A DNA stretch of 64,000 nucleotides from Microtetraspora glauca (GCA_001570385.1 BBYL01000026.1:1-64000), one strand, 5' to 3'; positions 16,534 to 25,882 are shown, counted from the first letter of the stretch. The notes: generated from the letters alone by a model not told the origin. Numbers and translations are program-made.

Positions 16534-18579
16534 TTACTCGCCGGTCACCCCGGCGGCGGCACGGCACAGGTCGAGCACAGCGTCACCATACCGGTCCAGT
16601 TTGACCCGTCCTATCCCCGCTATCCGCAGGAGGTCGTCCTCGGAGACGGGCACCCGCTCGGCGATGGCCTGGAGCGTCACATCGGTGAAGACGACGTACG
16701 CCGGGACCTTCGCCTCCTTGGCGACGGAGGTGCGCCAGGACCTGAGGCTCTCCAGCAGCGCCTCGTCGTAGTCGGCCGGGCAGCCCACGCAGCGGCCCAG
16801 CTTCTGCTCCGCGGCCGTCGCGAGCGACTTGCCGCAGATCCGGCACTGGACGGGCAGCGCCGCCTTCCTCGCCGGGGAACGCCGCTCCACCGGCGGCGGG
16901 GTCGCCGTACGCGGGGACAGTCCTTCGAGGAACCGGGACGGCCGGCGTGACCTGCGGCCGCCCGGGGAGCGCGCCAGCGCCCAGGACAGGTGCAGGTGCT
17001 CGCGGGCCCGGGTCACGCCCACGTAGAGCAGCCGCCGCTCCTCCTCGACCTGCTCGGGAGTCTCGGCGTACACGATCGGGACCATGCCGTCGGTGAGCCC
17101 GACGAGGAAGACGGCGTCCCATTCGAGCCCCTTGGCGGCATGCAGCGAGGCGAGCGTCACTCCCTCGACCGGCGGCGCGTGCTGCTCCATCGCCCTGCGC
17201 TCCAACTCGGCGACGAAGGCCGGCAGGTTGGCGCCCTCGGCCGCCATGTCCTCGGCGAGATCGGCGAGGGCCTTGAGTGACTCCCATTTCTCCCTGGCCT
17301 TGCCGCCGCCGGGCGGCTCGGGCGTGAGACCGATGCCCGAGAGGATCGCGTGGACGCCCGGCGCGAGTGGCTCCTCGTCGTTCGCCGACCGGGCGGCCCC
17401 CCGCAGCAGGACCACCGCCTGCCGTACCTCGGGCCGCTCGAAGAACCGCTCGGCGCCGCGCAGCACGTACGGCACGCCTGACTCGGTGAACGCCTGCTCG
17501 TACGCCTCCGACTGGGCGTTGACCCGGAAGAGCACGGCGATCTCCCGGGTGGGGACGCCGTCGGCCATGAGCTTCTTGACGGTCAGCGCGACGCCGAGCG
17601 CCTCGGCCGGCTCGTCGTCGTACTCCGTGAACTCGGGCGCGGGCCCGTCGGGGCGCTGCGCGACCAGTTCGAGCCGGTGCGCCGAGCGCGCCATGACACG
17701 GTTGGCGAGCGTGACCACCTGCGGGGTGGAGCGGTAGTCGCGCACCAGCCTGATCACCTTGGCCGAGGGGTGCTCGACGGCGAAGTTCGTCAGGTAGTGC
17801 GGTGTCGCGCCGGTGAAGGAGTAGATGGTCTGGTTGGGATCGCCCACCACGCACAGGTCGTCCCGGCCGCCGAGCCAGGTGTCGAGCAGCAGCTTCTGCA
17901 GCGGGTTGACGTCCTGGAACTCGTCCACGACGAAGTAGCGGTACTGCTGGCGGATCTGGGCGGCGACCTCGCGGTGCTCGGTCATCACCGCGGCGGTCAG
18001 CTCCAGGATCGTCTCGAAGTCGATCAGGTTGCGGCGGCGGCGCAGGTCCTCGTACGCCTCGAAGAGCCGGGCCACCTCCTCGGGGGCGATCGGCGGGGTG
18101 CGCCGGGCCTTGAGCGCCGCGGCGGGGTAGTCCTCCGGCCCGATCTGGGTGACCTTGGCCCACTCGATCTCGCTCGCGACGTCGCGCAACTCGCCGCGGT
18201 CGGGGTTCCTCCTCGCCAGGCGGCACGCCTCGACCAGCAGTGGCAGCTTGGACTCCACGATCTGGGGCGTGTCCCCACCGATCACGCGCGGCCAGAAGTA
18301 GCTGAGCTGTCGCAGCGCCGCCGCGTGGAAGGTGCGCGCCTGCACGCCCGGCGCGCCGAGCCGGCGCAGCCGCTGCCTGAGCTCACCCGCCGCCCGTGTG
18401 GTGAACGTCACAGCCAGCACGCACTGCGGCTCGACCACCCCCGACGCCACGGCGTACGCGATGCGATGGGTGATGGCCCGGGTCTTGCCCGTACCTGCGC
18501 CGGCCAGCACGCACACCGGGCCGCGCACCGCCTCGGCGACGTCGCGCTGCTCGGGATCCAGTCCCGCGAGGACGTCCAC
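16534..18579 (-). CDS. uvrD2: UvrD-type superfamily I DNA helicase with HRDC domain (UvrD2)
   Basis: 681 aa from the GTG at 18579 (GGGAG upstream); longer frames upstream are not protein-like. Motif I is LAGAGTGKTRAITHR and motif II VVDEFQDVNPLQ; GDPNQTIYSFTGA and LHAAKGLEWDAVFLVG follow. After the motor are four cysteines (CRICG ... CVGCP), then a C-terminal HRDC domain (VSEDDLLRIAGIGRVKLDRY). This order defines UvrD2 (Rv3198c), a 3'-5' helicase essential in mycobacteria. It follows whiB7 on the chromosome, as in mycobacteria, here with tesB inserted. Confidence 0.93.
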   Translation of the reverse strand: MDVLAGLDPEQRDVAEAVRGPVCVLAGAGTGKTRAITHRIAYAVASGVVEPQCVLAVTFTTRAAGELRQRLRRLGAPGVQARTFHAAALRQLSYFWPRVIGGDTPQIVESKLPLLVEACRLARRNPDRGELRDVASEIEWAKVTQIGPEDYPAAALKARRTPPIAPEEVARLFEAYEDLRRRRNLIDFETILELTAAVMTEHREVAAQIRQQYRYFVVDEFQDVNPLQKLLLDTWLGGRDDLCVVGDPNQTIYSFTGATPHYLTNFAVEHPSAKVIRLVRDYRSTPQVVTLANRVMARSAHRLELVAQRPDGPAPEFTEYDDEPAEALGVALTVKKLMADGVPTREIAVLFRVNAQSEAYEQAFTESGVPYVLRGAERFFERPEVRQAVVLLRGAARSANDEEPLAPGVHAILSGIGLTPEPPGGGKAREKWESLKALADLAEDMAAEGANLPAFVAELERRAMEQHAPPVEGVTLASLHAAKGLEWDAVFLVGLTDGMVPIVYAETPEQVEEERRLLYVGVTRAREHLHLSWALARSPGGRRSRRPSRFLEGLSPRTATPPPVERRSPARKAALPVQCRICGKSLATAAEQKLGRCVGCPADYDEALLESLRSWRTSVAKEAKVPAYVVFTDVTLQAIAERVPVSEDDLLRIAGIGRVKLDRYGDAVLDLCRAAAGVTGE

Positions 18580-18695
18580 GTAACGCTCCCAACATGCGAT
18601 GCGGACGGATGAACTGGCATCATCCTTCCAGCAACTAACAGAGACAGCGTGGTTTCCCCACAGGGGGCGACCCTGGCTCCGGGGAGGAACGAGCG

Positions 18696-19619
18696 GTGCG
18701 AAGGACAGCGGTAGGTGTCGGATCCCTTGCCCTCGCTGCCGTTCTGCTCGCGCCGTCGGGTGCCGACGCCGCAGCGGACGACCCCACGCCGTCGCCCAGT
18801 CCCAGTCCGAGTCCCACGGCCACGGTAACCGCCACGCCGCTGTCCTCTGACACCACCGTCCGCACCTTCTCGTACGGCTCACACGCCCGGCAGCGGATGG
18901 ACGTCTGGTGGCACTCCACGGGCGAGCGGCGCCCGGCGGTCTTCATCATCCACGGCGGATGGTGGTCGGGCGGCGACAAGAAGTACACGACCTCGATCAG
19001 CCGGAGCTACGCCCAGCTCGGCTATACCGTCATCACGATCAATTACCGGCTCTCCGGTGACGCCCCGTGGCCCGCGCAGCGAAGCGACGCGCTCGACGCG
19101 ATCGCGACCGTGCGCAGGCACGCCGAGGTGTTCAACATGGATCCGGACCGCTACGTCGTGCTCGGTTTCTCCGCGGGCGGCCACATCGCCGCGGCGGTCG
19201 GCACGTACGGCAACGGCCTCCCGGGGCTGCGCGGCGTCGTGGGCGTCTCGCCCGTGATCTCGCCGCTGACCGCGTTCACCGACGGCGACGAGGGCGGGGA
19301 CGCCTACCAGCGCAAGCTGCGCAAGGCCACGGTCGCCCTGGCGGGTGGATGCGGGCCGACCCAGTGCCCCAAGATCTGGTCGAGCATGGAGGTGGCGTTC
19401 CACGCGAGCGCGTCGGACGCCCCGATGCTGACCGTTCACTCCCTGGACGAGTTCGTGCCGCCGTACCAGAGCGAGCTGCTCAAGCAGGCGCTCGAGGAGG
19501 TCGGCGTGAAGATGACCATCCGGACGATGCCCGGCGCCCAGCACAGCGCGCCGCTCTACCGCGAGGTGGGCGTGGCCGAGGGCGTCCAGTCGTGGATCGC
19601 CGCGCGCCTGGCCAAGTGA
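18696..19619 (+). CDS. Secreted alpha/beta hydrolase (BD-FAE/lipase-like)
   Basis: 307 aa from the GTG at 18696 (GGGGAGGAACGAGCG upstream). A Sec signal peptide is clear (residues 1-26, ending GADAAA), followed by a Pro/Ser/Thr linker (PTPSPSPSPSPTATVTATP). The hydrolase fold has the oxyanion motif FIIHGGWWSGG, nucleophile GFSAGG, the acid in LTVHSLDEFVPP and the His in PGAQHSAPL. This indicates an esterase or lipase of the carbohydrate-esterase/HSL-like type acting outside the cell; the substrate is not visible. It is divergent from uvrD2. Confidence 0.85.
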   Translation: MRRTAVGVGSLALAAVLLAPSGADAAADDPTPSPSPSPSPTATVTATPLSSDTTVRTFSYGSHARQRMDVWWHSTGERRPAVFIIHGGWWSGGDKKYTTSISRSYAQLGYTVITINYRLSGDAPWPAQRSDALDAIATVRRHAEVFNMDPDRYVVLGFSAGGHIAAAVGTYGNGLPGLRGVVGVSPVISPLTAFTDGDEGGDAYQRKLRKATVALAGGCGPTQCPKIWSSMEVAFHASASDAPMLTVHSLDEFVPPYQSELLKQALEEVGVKMTIRTMPGAQHSAPLYREVGVAEGVQSWIAARLAK

Positions 19620-19808
19620 GCCGCCCGAGCCGCACCTTCGAGCCGCATCTCTGATCCGCAGATCCGAGTCGAGGGTCGGGGGCCGCACGTCTGGGCCGCA
19701 GGTCCGAGTTCGCCGGGCAGTGTGATCTGACCGGCATGCCCCAGCGGGAACATGAGCAGTGGTCGTCCGTGTTGTCAATGACTGCTCATGTCACACGAAG
19801 GGACGAAG

Positions 19809-20048
19809 ATGGCGCTCACTGTCTACACGACGAGCTGGTGCGGCCCCTGTAAGCGGCTGAAGGGCCAGCTCACCCGCGAGGGGATCACCTTCCAGGAAAT
19901 CGACATCGAGCGGCATCCGGACGCCGCCGAGTTCGTGATGAGCGTGAACAACGGCAACCAGGTCGTCCCGACCGTGGTGGCGGACTGCCACACCATGACG
20001 AACCCCTCGGTGGCCGAGGTCCGGCGGCACCTCACCGGCGCCTGCTGA
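19809..20048 (+). CDS. mrx1: Mycoredoxin (glutaredoxin-like)
   Basis: 79 aa from the ATG at 19809, with an AAGGGACG ribosome site; an upstream in-frame ATG at 19788 is less well placed. The redox site is TTSWCGPCKRLK, followed by the thioredoxin-fold cis-Pro loop VVPTVV. Mycoredoxins reduce mycothiol mixed disulfides on proteins with electrons from mycothiol and Mtr. Its place between uvrD2 and nudC is as in mycobacteria (Rv3198A). Confidence 0.9.
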   Translation: MALTVYTTSWCGPCKRLKGQLTREGITFQEIDIERHPDAAEFVMSVNNGNQVVPTVVADCHTMTNPSVAEVRRHLTGAC

Positions 20049-20076
20049 CCCGCCGCCGAAACCGGCACGCCCGCAC

Positions 20077-20164
20077 GATCCCGGAACCACGCCCGTAACG
20101 ACCCTCGGAACCGGGGGGTCAGTGTCGATCCCGGAACCGACCGTCGTGTCGATCCCGGAACCGG
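20077..20164. repeat. Short direct repeats between mrx1 and nudC
   Basis: GATCCCGGAACC occurs at 20077, 20127 and 20151. The last two are part of a 24-bp tandem unit beginning GTGTCGATCCCGGAACCG. The region has no gene and lies between convergent genes; no terminator hairpin is obvious. Confidence 0.6.
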
Positions 20165-20176
20165 ACGTCGAACGGG

Positions 20177-21088
20177 TCAGTCGGTCTCGATCAGCGAGCC
20201 GTACCAGGTCTCGATGAGCCTGCGGGCGATCGAGACCTGGGGTGGCAGGCCCAGCTCCCCCGACCGCACGGCCGCGCTCAGTTCGTCCCTGGACCACCAG
20301 CGGGCCTCGGCGATCTCGTCGGCGTCCGGCCGGAGGTCGGTGGAGAGCGCCTGGGCGAAGAACCCCACCATGAGGCTGCGGGGGAACGGCCACGGCTGGC
20401 TGCCCATGTACCGCGGCGCGGCCGCGACGACGCCGACCTCTTCGAGGACCTCGCGCAGGACGGCCTGCTCCAGCGACTCGCCCGGCTCGACGAACCCGGC
20501 GAGCACCGACATCCGGCCCTCCGGCCACTGCGGCCCCCTGGCCAGCAGGACCCGGTCGGCCTCGTCGCGCACCAGCATGATCACCGCCGGGTCCACGCGG
20601 GGGAAGTGCTGGCTGCCGTCCTTGGGGCAGATCCGCATGTGGCCAGAGGCCGCGACGTCCGTACGGCTTCCGCAGCGCGGGCAGTGCTCGTGCCCGGCGT
20701 GCCACGCCTCCAGGGCGACGGCGTAGACGAACAACCCCGCGTCCCGGTCGTCGAGCAGCGCCCCCGCCCGGCGCAGGCCCATCGGATCGCCCGCCCGGCT
20801 CCCGGCGGTGAGCGGCGCCTTGACCGCGAAGTACGGCACGCCGGCGGCGTCCACGCCGAGCAGGTAACGCGGCCCTTCGGGAGCCTCGGCCGGTGACATC
20901 AGCGTCAGGCTCGCCTCGGCGCCGCTGCTCCGGATCAGGGTCTCGCCCTCGTGGACGAGAAGGACGCGGGTCGCGTCGTCGGCCCACACGCGCCGCAGCC
21001 AGTTCTCGTCGTTGCGCAGCGCGGCCGAGCGGTCGACGACCCCGCGCGACAGCAGCAGCGGACCCATGAGCACGTCAGTCGATTCCAC
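20177..21088 (-). CDS. nudC: NAD(+) diphosphatase / NAD-cap hydrolase NudC
   Basis: 303 aa from the GTG at 21088. It hydrolyses NADH/NAD to NMN and AMP and removes NAD caps from RNA. A zinc-ribbon region (CPRCGSRTDV ... CPKDGSQHFPR; only three Cys, as commonly in actinobacteria) precedes the Nudix box GFVEPGESLEQAVLREVLEE. The NudC-specific SQPWPFPRSLMVGF follows it. This SQPWPFPxS motif separates NudC from other Nudix proteins. It is divergent from the siderophore operon, 88 nt away. Confidence 0.93.
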   Translation of the reverse strand: MESTDVLMGPLLLSRGVVDRSAALRNDENWLRRVWADDATRVLLVHEGETLIRSSGAEASLTLMSPAEAPEGPRYLLGVDAAGVPYFAVKAPLTAGSRAGDPMGLRRAGALLDDRDAGLFVYAVALEAWHAGHEHCPRCGSRTDVAASGHMRICPKDGSQHFPRVDPAVIMLVRDEADRVLLARGPQWPEGRMSVLAGFVEPGESLEQAVLREVLEEVGVVAAAPRYMGSQPWPFPRSLMVGFFAQALSTDLRPDADEIAEARWWSRDELSAAVRSGELGLPPQVSIARRLIETWYGSLIETD

Positions 21089-21145
21089 TCGCCTATCTTT
21101 CCATTCGCCGCCAAAACGATCTCTCGAAGGCTAGGATGAACCGGG

Positions 21146-21164
21146 TTAGGTTAGCCTTACCTTC
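21146..21164 (+). promoter_or_regulatory. Iron box (IdeR/DmdR1-type operator)
   Basis: TTAGGTTAGCCTTACCTTC closely matches the actinobacterial iron-box consensus TTAGGTTAGGCTNACCTAA. It ends 12 nt before the GTG of the ATP-grasp gene and would cover the -10 region and transcription start, so Fe2+-loaded IdeR/DmdR should repress the operon. It may also affect the divergent nudC. Confidence 0.85.
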
Positions 21165-21176
21165 GGGGGTCACTGC

Positions 21177-22364
21177 GTGCGGCTGTACCTCACCTCGCTG
21201 AATCCGACCGACTCGGTCACCGGGGGGTTCCTACCCGCGGCCGAGGCTCTGGGCTGGGACGTCACGATCCTGACCGACCACCCCGGCGGATATCCCGGGT
21301 TCGAGACCATCGAGACGGACGTCCGTGACGTCCGAGCGGTGATCGACACCATCGCCCGGCACCACGCGCCCGGCGCCATCTTCTCCAACTCCGACCACAT
21401 CCAGGCGGAGACCGCCCTCGCCGCCGCGTACTTCGGCCTCCCCGGCAAGGACTGGCGCGCCTGCGTCACCGCCAAGAACAAGGCGCTCACCCGCCACCGG
21501 CTCACGCCGCTCGAGACCGTCCGGTCCGTACGGCTGACGCCCGGGGGCGGCCTCCCCGACGCCGTGCCGTACCCGGCGGTGGTGAAGCCCGCCATGGGTG
21601 TCGCCAGCGAGGACGTCGTCCTGGCGAGGGACGCCGAGGAACTGGCCGACGCCGTCGCCGGGATCAGGACGCGGCGGCCCGGCGAGGTCCTGGTGGCCGA
21701 GGAGTACCTCGACGGCCCCCTCCACACCCTCGAAACGCTCGGCGACGGCCGCACCCTGACCGTACTGGGCGGATTCCGCACCACGCTCGGCCCGCTGCCG
21801 CACTTCGTCGAGGAGCGGCTCGACTGGGATCCGGAGCCTCCCCCCGGCGCGCGCGAGCACGTGCTGGCCGCGCTGGCCGCGCTGGGCGTGGGTTTCGGCG
21901 CGTGCCACACCGAATACGTCGTCACGCGGGATGGGCCGCGGATCATCGAGGTCAACTACCGCGTGATCGGCGACAACTGCGACTTCCTCCTCGCCGACCT
22001 GATCGGCGTGCCGCTGTTCGAATGGATACTCCGGGTGCACGCGGGCGAGCCGCTGCCCGAGCGGGGAGAGGCGACCGTCGCCGGGCACGGCGCGGTGGTG
22101 AGCCTCGTCGCCGACCGTTCCGGCGTGGTGGCCGCCGCGCCTCCGACGGGGGAGGGTCCGTGGGAGGGCCCGTGGGACGGACCTCGGGAACACGACGGAG
22201 TGCGCCTGTGGCATCGACCGCTGCGGCGGGTCGGCGAGCGCGTCGAGCTGACCCGCACCAACCGCGACTATCTCGGCCTGCTGCGCGCGGTCGGCCCGGA
22301 CCGCGCGAGCGTCGACGCCGCCGTGGCCTCCTTCCGAGGCGGCCGGCCCTGGGTGATCGCATGA
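21177..22364 (+). CDS. ATP-grasp ligase of an NRPS-independent siderophore operon
   Basis: 395 aa from the GTG at 21177 (GGGGGT upstream). ATP-grasp features are PAVVKPAMGVASEDVVLA (nucleotide-binding Lys), VLVAEEYLDG, and the metal-binding IIEVNYRVIGDNCDFLLADL. ATP-grasp enzymes form amide bonds through acyl phosphates. Here it is first gene of an iron-regulated operon with two IucA/IucC enzymes, so it probably makes or joins a building block of the siderophore. The substrates are unknown. Its stop overlaps the next start (ATGA). Confidence 0.85.
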   Translation: MRLYLTSLNPTDSVTGGFLPAAEALGWDVTILTDHPGGYPGFETIETDVRDVRAVIDTIARHHAPGAIFSNSDHIQAETALAAAYFGLPGKDWRACVTAKNKALTRHRLTPLETVRSVRLTPGGGLPDAVPYPAVVKPAMGVASEDVVLARDAEELADAVAGIRTRRPGEVLVAEEYLDGPLHTLETLGDGRTLTVLGGFRTTLGPLPHFVEERLDWDPEPPPGAREHVLAALAALGVGFGACHTEYVVTRDGPRIIEVNYRVIGDNCDFLLADLIGVPLFEWILRVHAGEPLPERGEATVAGHGAVVSLVADRSGVVAAAPPTGEGPWEGPWDGPREHDGVRLWHRPLRRVGERVELTRTNRDYLGLLRAVGPDRASVDAAVASFRGGRPWVIA

Positions 22365-23941
22365 ACGCGATACCCGGGCTCCACCCCGTGGGGCGGGAGC
22401 CGTACCTGGCGAGGAGGGTGCTGAACGCGCTGCTCCGCGAGGACTTCGCGGGGATGGCGTCCCGGCTGGAACACAGCAGGGACGGCGTGGCCCTCGTCCT
22501 CGCGTCCGGCCGGAGGGTACGGCTCGCGCCCGGCGGCCTGTTCCAGGACTTCTCCATCGCCCCCGGGGTGACGCTCACCCTGGCGGAGGTGCTGGAGACG
22601 CTGGAGGCGGTCGCCACGCCCGCCGACGCCCCGGGGGTCGCGGCCTTCGCCACCGAATGCCACGAGACCCTCGCCGCGCTGGAGCTCTACGACCGCCACG
22701 GGACGCAGGCGCCCGCCCGCGTACACGGCCCGATCCGGTACGAGGCGCTCGCGGCGGCCGTGGACCATCCCGTGTACCCGACCGCGCGCTGCCGCCTCGG
22801 CGTCCCGGCCGAGGGCCTGCTCGCGTACGCTCCGGAGTTCGCGCCCGCGTTCGACCTCCGCTGGGCCGCGGTTCCCCGGGACCGCGTCACGCTCTCCTCC
22901 GAAGCGGAAACCAGCCCTGGACTCTTCTTTCCCGGCATGGCCGAGGTGGGGCTCCCGGAACGGCTGGCGGACACGCACCGGCTCTTCCCCGTGCATCCGC
23001 TCGCGCTTCCCGTGGTCACCGGCATCGCCGGCGTCATCGTGGCGGGCCTGCCGTACCTCCGGGTCCGGCCCACGCTGTCGATGCGCACGGTCGTGGCCGG
23101 CGAACGGCTGCACCTCAAACTGCCGATCCCGACGAGCACGCTCGGGCTGCGGAACCGGCGGTCGATCAAGCCGGACACGCTGGGAGACGGCGCGCTCGCC
23201 GAGTCGCTGCTCCGCGAGGTGCTCTGCCGGGAGCCGGACCTGCCGGTGGTCCTCGCGGACGAGCAGCTCCACGGCCACGCGGGCCACGAGTACCTCGGCT
23301 GGATGATCCGCAGGCTGCCCCCCGGTGAGATCGTCCCCGTGGCGGCCCTGGCCGCGCCGGGTGTGCTGCCCGAGATCGCCGCCCGGTTCTACGCGGGTGA
23401 CGTCCGGGCGCTCCTCCGCGACTACCTGGCCATCCTCTTCGCGTGGAACGTCCGGCTCTTCGCGCGGTACGGCATCGCGCTGGAGGCCCACCAGCAGAAC
23501 CTGTCGCTGGTGTTCGCGGACGGGACCATGCGGCTGATGGTGAAGGACAACGACGGGCTCCTCGCCGCCCCGGACCGCCTGGGCTCGGCCGGGCTCGCCG
23601 TACCGGCCTTCGCCGACGAGCGGATGCTGACCGACGACCCGCACTCCCTCGCCGACGTGTTCGTGACGATCACGTTGCATCTGGCCGCCGCGGCGATCGT
23701 GTTCGGGGCGGTCGAGGACGCGTCCGGGCTGGTCCGTGACGCGCTCGACGACGCGCTCTCGGAGTTCGGCGAGCACCCGATGGCCCGTCTGCTGCGGGCC
23801 AGGACCCTGGACGCGGCCCGGCTGGTCGGCAAGTCCATGGTCACCGCCGCGACCCTGGTGGACAAGGAACGGTCGGGAGCCAGGGACGTCAACAAGTTCT
23901 ACGGCACCAGCGGGCCGAACTACCTCCGCTTCCCGCGATGA
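22361..23941 (+). CDS. IucA/IucC-family siderophore synthetase 1
   Basis: 526 aa from the ATG at 22361, overlapping the upstream stop. NIS synthetases condense citrate or another carboxylic acid with amines or alcohols using ATP. Motifs seen: VHPLALPVV (the HP-x-H-type N-terminal motif region), KLPIPTSTLGLRNRRSIKP (the K-x-S/T-x-x-T-S-x-x-R-type ATP site), GIALEAHQQNLSL (the EAHxQN motif) and MVKDNDGLL. The family class (A, B or C) cannot be assigned by eye. Overlap with both neighbours implies tight coupling. Confidence 0.9.
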   Translation: MNAIPGLHPVGREPYLARRVLNALLREDFAGMASRLEHSRDGVALVLASGRRVRLAPGGLFQDFSIAPGVTLTLAEVLETLEAVATPADAPGVAAFATECHETLAALELYDRHGTQAPARVHGPIRYEALAAAVDHPVYPTARCRLGVPAEGLLAYAPEFAPAFDLRWAAVPRDRVTLSSEAETSPGLFFPGMAEVGLPERLADTHRLFPVHPLALPVVTGIAGVIVAGLPYLRVRPTLSMRTVVAGERLHLKLPIPTSTLGLRNRRSIKPDTLGDGALAESLLREVLCREPDLPVVLADEQLHGHAGHEYLGWMIRRLPPGEIVPVAALAAPGVLPEIAARFYAGDVRALLRDYLAILFAWNVRLFARYGIALEAHQQNLSLVFADGTMRLMVKDNDGLLAAPDRLGSAGLAVPAFADERMLTDDPHSLADVFVTITLHLAAAAIVFGAVEDASGLVRDALDDALSEFGEHPMARLLRARTLDAARLVGKSMVTAATLVDKERSGARDVNKFYGTSGPNYLRFPR

Positions 23942-25719
23942 GCGCCGTGCCCGCGGCGGAGAACCAGCCGCCCGCCTCAGAACGTCCATCCGCGGGAGAG
24001 AGTCGCCCGTTCGCGGGAGAAGGCCGCCCGTCCGTGGACGAGGGCCGTTCGACCGCCGGGGAGGACCGCCGCGCCGTCGCGGAGGCGGTGACGTTGGGCG
24101 CGCTGCTCCGTTGCTGCGTCCGCGAGGTGGCCGGGCCGCGCGGTCAGGTCTGGCCGGCCGGGCCGTACCTGCTGCTCCGGGTGGCCGGGACCCTGCTGCG
24201 CGCCCGAGTCCACGGCGGGATCGCACTGCGCTTCGACGGCCCGCCTGAGTGGCTCGCGGGCGGCGTGTGGCAGCCGCTCAGCTCCGAGATGCTGGTCAAG
24301 CTGGTCGAGCAGGAGCTCCCCGGCGGCAACGAGGAGTTCGCCGGGCAGGTGGCGAACAGCCGTGAGGCGGTCACGGCGCTGCTGCGCGCCCGCGAACGTG
24401 CCAGGCCCCCCGACGATCCGTGGCTCGCTTCGGAGCAGGCGCTGGTGGCGGGCCACCCCTTCCACCCCTCCCCCAAGGCACGCGCAGGTTCGGGCTGGCT
24501 GCGCTACGCGCCGGAGGCGCACGTGGAGTTCCCGCTCCGGCTGCTCGGCGTACGCGCCGACCTGGTGGCCGGGCGGGGCGACACCGGCGCGCTGGGCCTG
24601 CTCGGCTCCGCACCGCCGGGATACGTCCTGCTGCCCGCCCACCCGTGGCAGCTCGACCTTCTCGCCGACGAACTGCGCGGCCCGCTGTCCGACGGACGGC
24701 TCGTCGATCTGGGAGACGGCTCCCGGCCCGTGATCCCCACCTCGTCGGTCCGGACCGTGTACGACCCGGGCTCCGGGCTGTGCCTGAAGTTCAGCCTCGA
24801 CGTGCGGATCACCAACTGCGTACGGAAGAACGCCTGGTATGAGCTGATCGGGGCGGTGGAGCTCAGCGAGCGGCTCGGCCCGGTGTTCGCGCGGCTCGCC
24901 GCGGACTTCCCGGGCACGCGGCGGCTGCCCGAGCCCGGCTACCGGTCGGCGGACCTCGGCGTCCGGTTACTCGAAGGGCTCGGCGTGATCCTCCGGCCGG
25001 GTCCGTGGGAGGTGTGCGGTCCGGGCGTCACCCCGGTCCTCGCCGGAGCGCTGGCCGCTGCCGTGCCGGGCACAGGGAACCACTCCGGAGCGCCGGCCGC
25101 TGCCGTGCCGGGCATGGGGAACCGCTCCGGGGCCCACACCGGGCGTTTTCAGGGAGGGCACCCGGGAACACCGGCCTCGGCTCCGTACGGCGCGGCCGAC
25201 CCCCTGGCCTGGTGGCACGCCTATGTGGAACGCGTGGCGCCGCCGGTGCTCGACGCGTACTTCACGCACGGGGTCGTCCTCGAACCCCACCTGCAGAACG
25301 TGCTGCTCGGGGTCGATCACCACGGCTTCCCCGTTGAAGCCATATTTCGGGACATGGAGGGGACCAAGCTCGTCAGGGACCGGCACGACGTGTCGGGTCT
25401 GCCCCCCGCGGTGGCCTCGGCGATCACCTACGACGCCGAGCGCGGCTGGAACCGCGTCGTCTACTGCCTCCTGGTCAACCACCTCGCCGAGATCGCCGCC
25501 ACCGTCGCCGACCACGCGGGCGGGGACACGCTGCCCCGGCTCTGGTCGATCACCAGGGACGTCATCGAGGCGTACGCCGCCGGGCACGGCTCGCCGCCCC
25601 TGCTGGCAGAGTTGCTCGCGGGCACGCCGCTGCCCGCCAAGGCCAACCTCGGCGTGCGCTGGGCCAGGGACGCCGACCGGTCCGCCGGATACGTCCCCGT
25701 GGCCAACCCCCTCGCCTGA
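23938..25719 (+). CDS. IucA/IucC-family siderophore synthetase 2
   Basis: 593 aa from the ATG at 23938 (ATGA overlap). Motifs: VLLPAHPWQLDLLADEL, VIPTSSVRTVYDPGSGLCLK (ATP site), KFSLDVRITNCVRKN, VLEPHLQNVLL (ExHxQN) and FRDMEGTKLVRD. Two odd segments: an N-terminal low-complexity stretch (residues 7-40, SAGESRPFAGEGRPSVDEG) and a duplicated insert around 25040-25140 (AAAVPGTGNHSGAP / AAAVPGMGNRSGAH) inside the fold. The insert should be a surface loop. It is the last gene of the operon; no exporter or receptor gene follows. Confidence 0.9.
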   Translation: MSAVPAAENQPPASERPSAGESRPFAGEGRPSVDEGRSTAGEDRRAVAEAVTLGALLRCCVREVAGPRGQVWPAGPYLLLRVAGTLLRARVHGGIALRFDGPPEWLAGGVWQPLSSEMLVKLVEQELPGGNEEFAGQVANSREAVTALLRARERARPPDDPWLASEQALVAGHPFHPSPKARAGSGWLRYAPEAHVEFPLRLLGVRADLVAGRGDTGALGLLGSAPPGYVLLPAHPWQLDLLADELRGPLSDGRLVDLGDGSRPVIPTSSVRTVYDPGSGLCLKFSLDVRITNCVRKNAWYELIGAVELSERLGPVFARLAADFPGTRRLPEPGYRSADLGVRLLEGLGVILRPGPWEVCGPGVTPVLAGALAAAVPGTGNHSGAPAAAVPGMGNRSGAHTGRFQGGHPGTPASAPYGAADPLAWWHAYVERVAPPVLDAYFTHGVVLEPHLQNVLLGVDHHGFPVEAIFRDMEGTKLVRDRHDVSGLPPAVASAITYDAERGWNRVVYCLLVNHLAEIAATVADHAGGDTLPRLWSITRDVIEAYAAGHGSPPLLAELLAGTPLPAKANLGVRWARDADRSAGYVPVANPLA

Positions 25720-25802
25720 CGCCGGCGTTCGCCGGAGCCGCCGGACAGGGTCTCTTCACCCTGCGGTAGAGAGCCTTCTCCCGCCCTCCTTTCGAGCCGA
25801 CC

Positions 25803-25863
25803 GGCACTGGAGCTGCCCGAGCCGTTCGGGATCAAGCTCGACACGTCACTGATCTTCGGCTGA
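25803..25863 (+). pseudogene. C-terminal remnant of a Uma2-type (DUF820) gene
   Basis: About 19 codons ending in a stop read ALELPEPFGIKLDTSLIFG. This resembles the C-terminus of Uma2-family restriction-endonuclease-fold proteins, which often end in LPEPFGIELDTSxL. Nothing upstream in any frame continues the protein, so it is at most a relic left between the siderophore operon and adnB. Confidence 0.35.
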
Positions 25864-25882
25864 CTCCCGGGGGCACCCCGCC

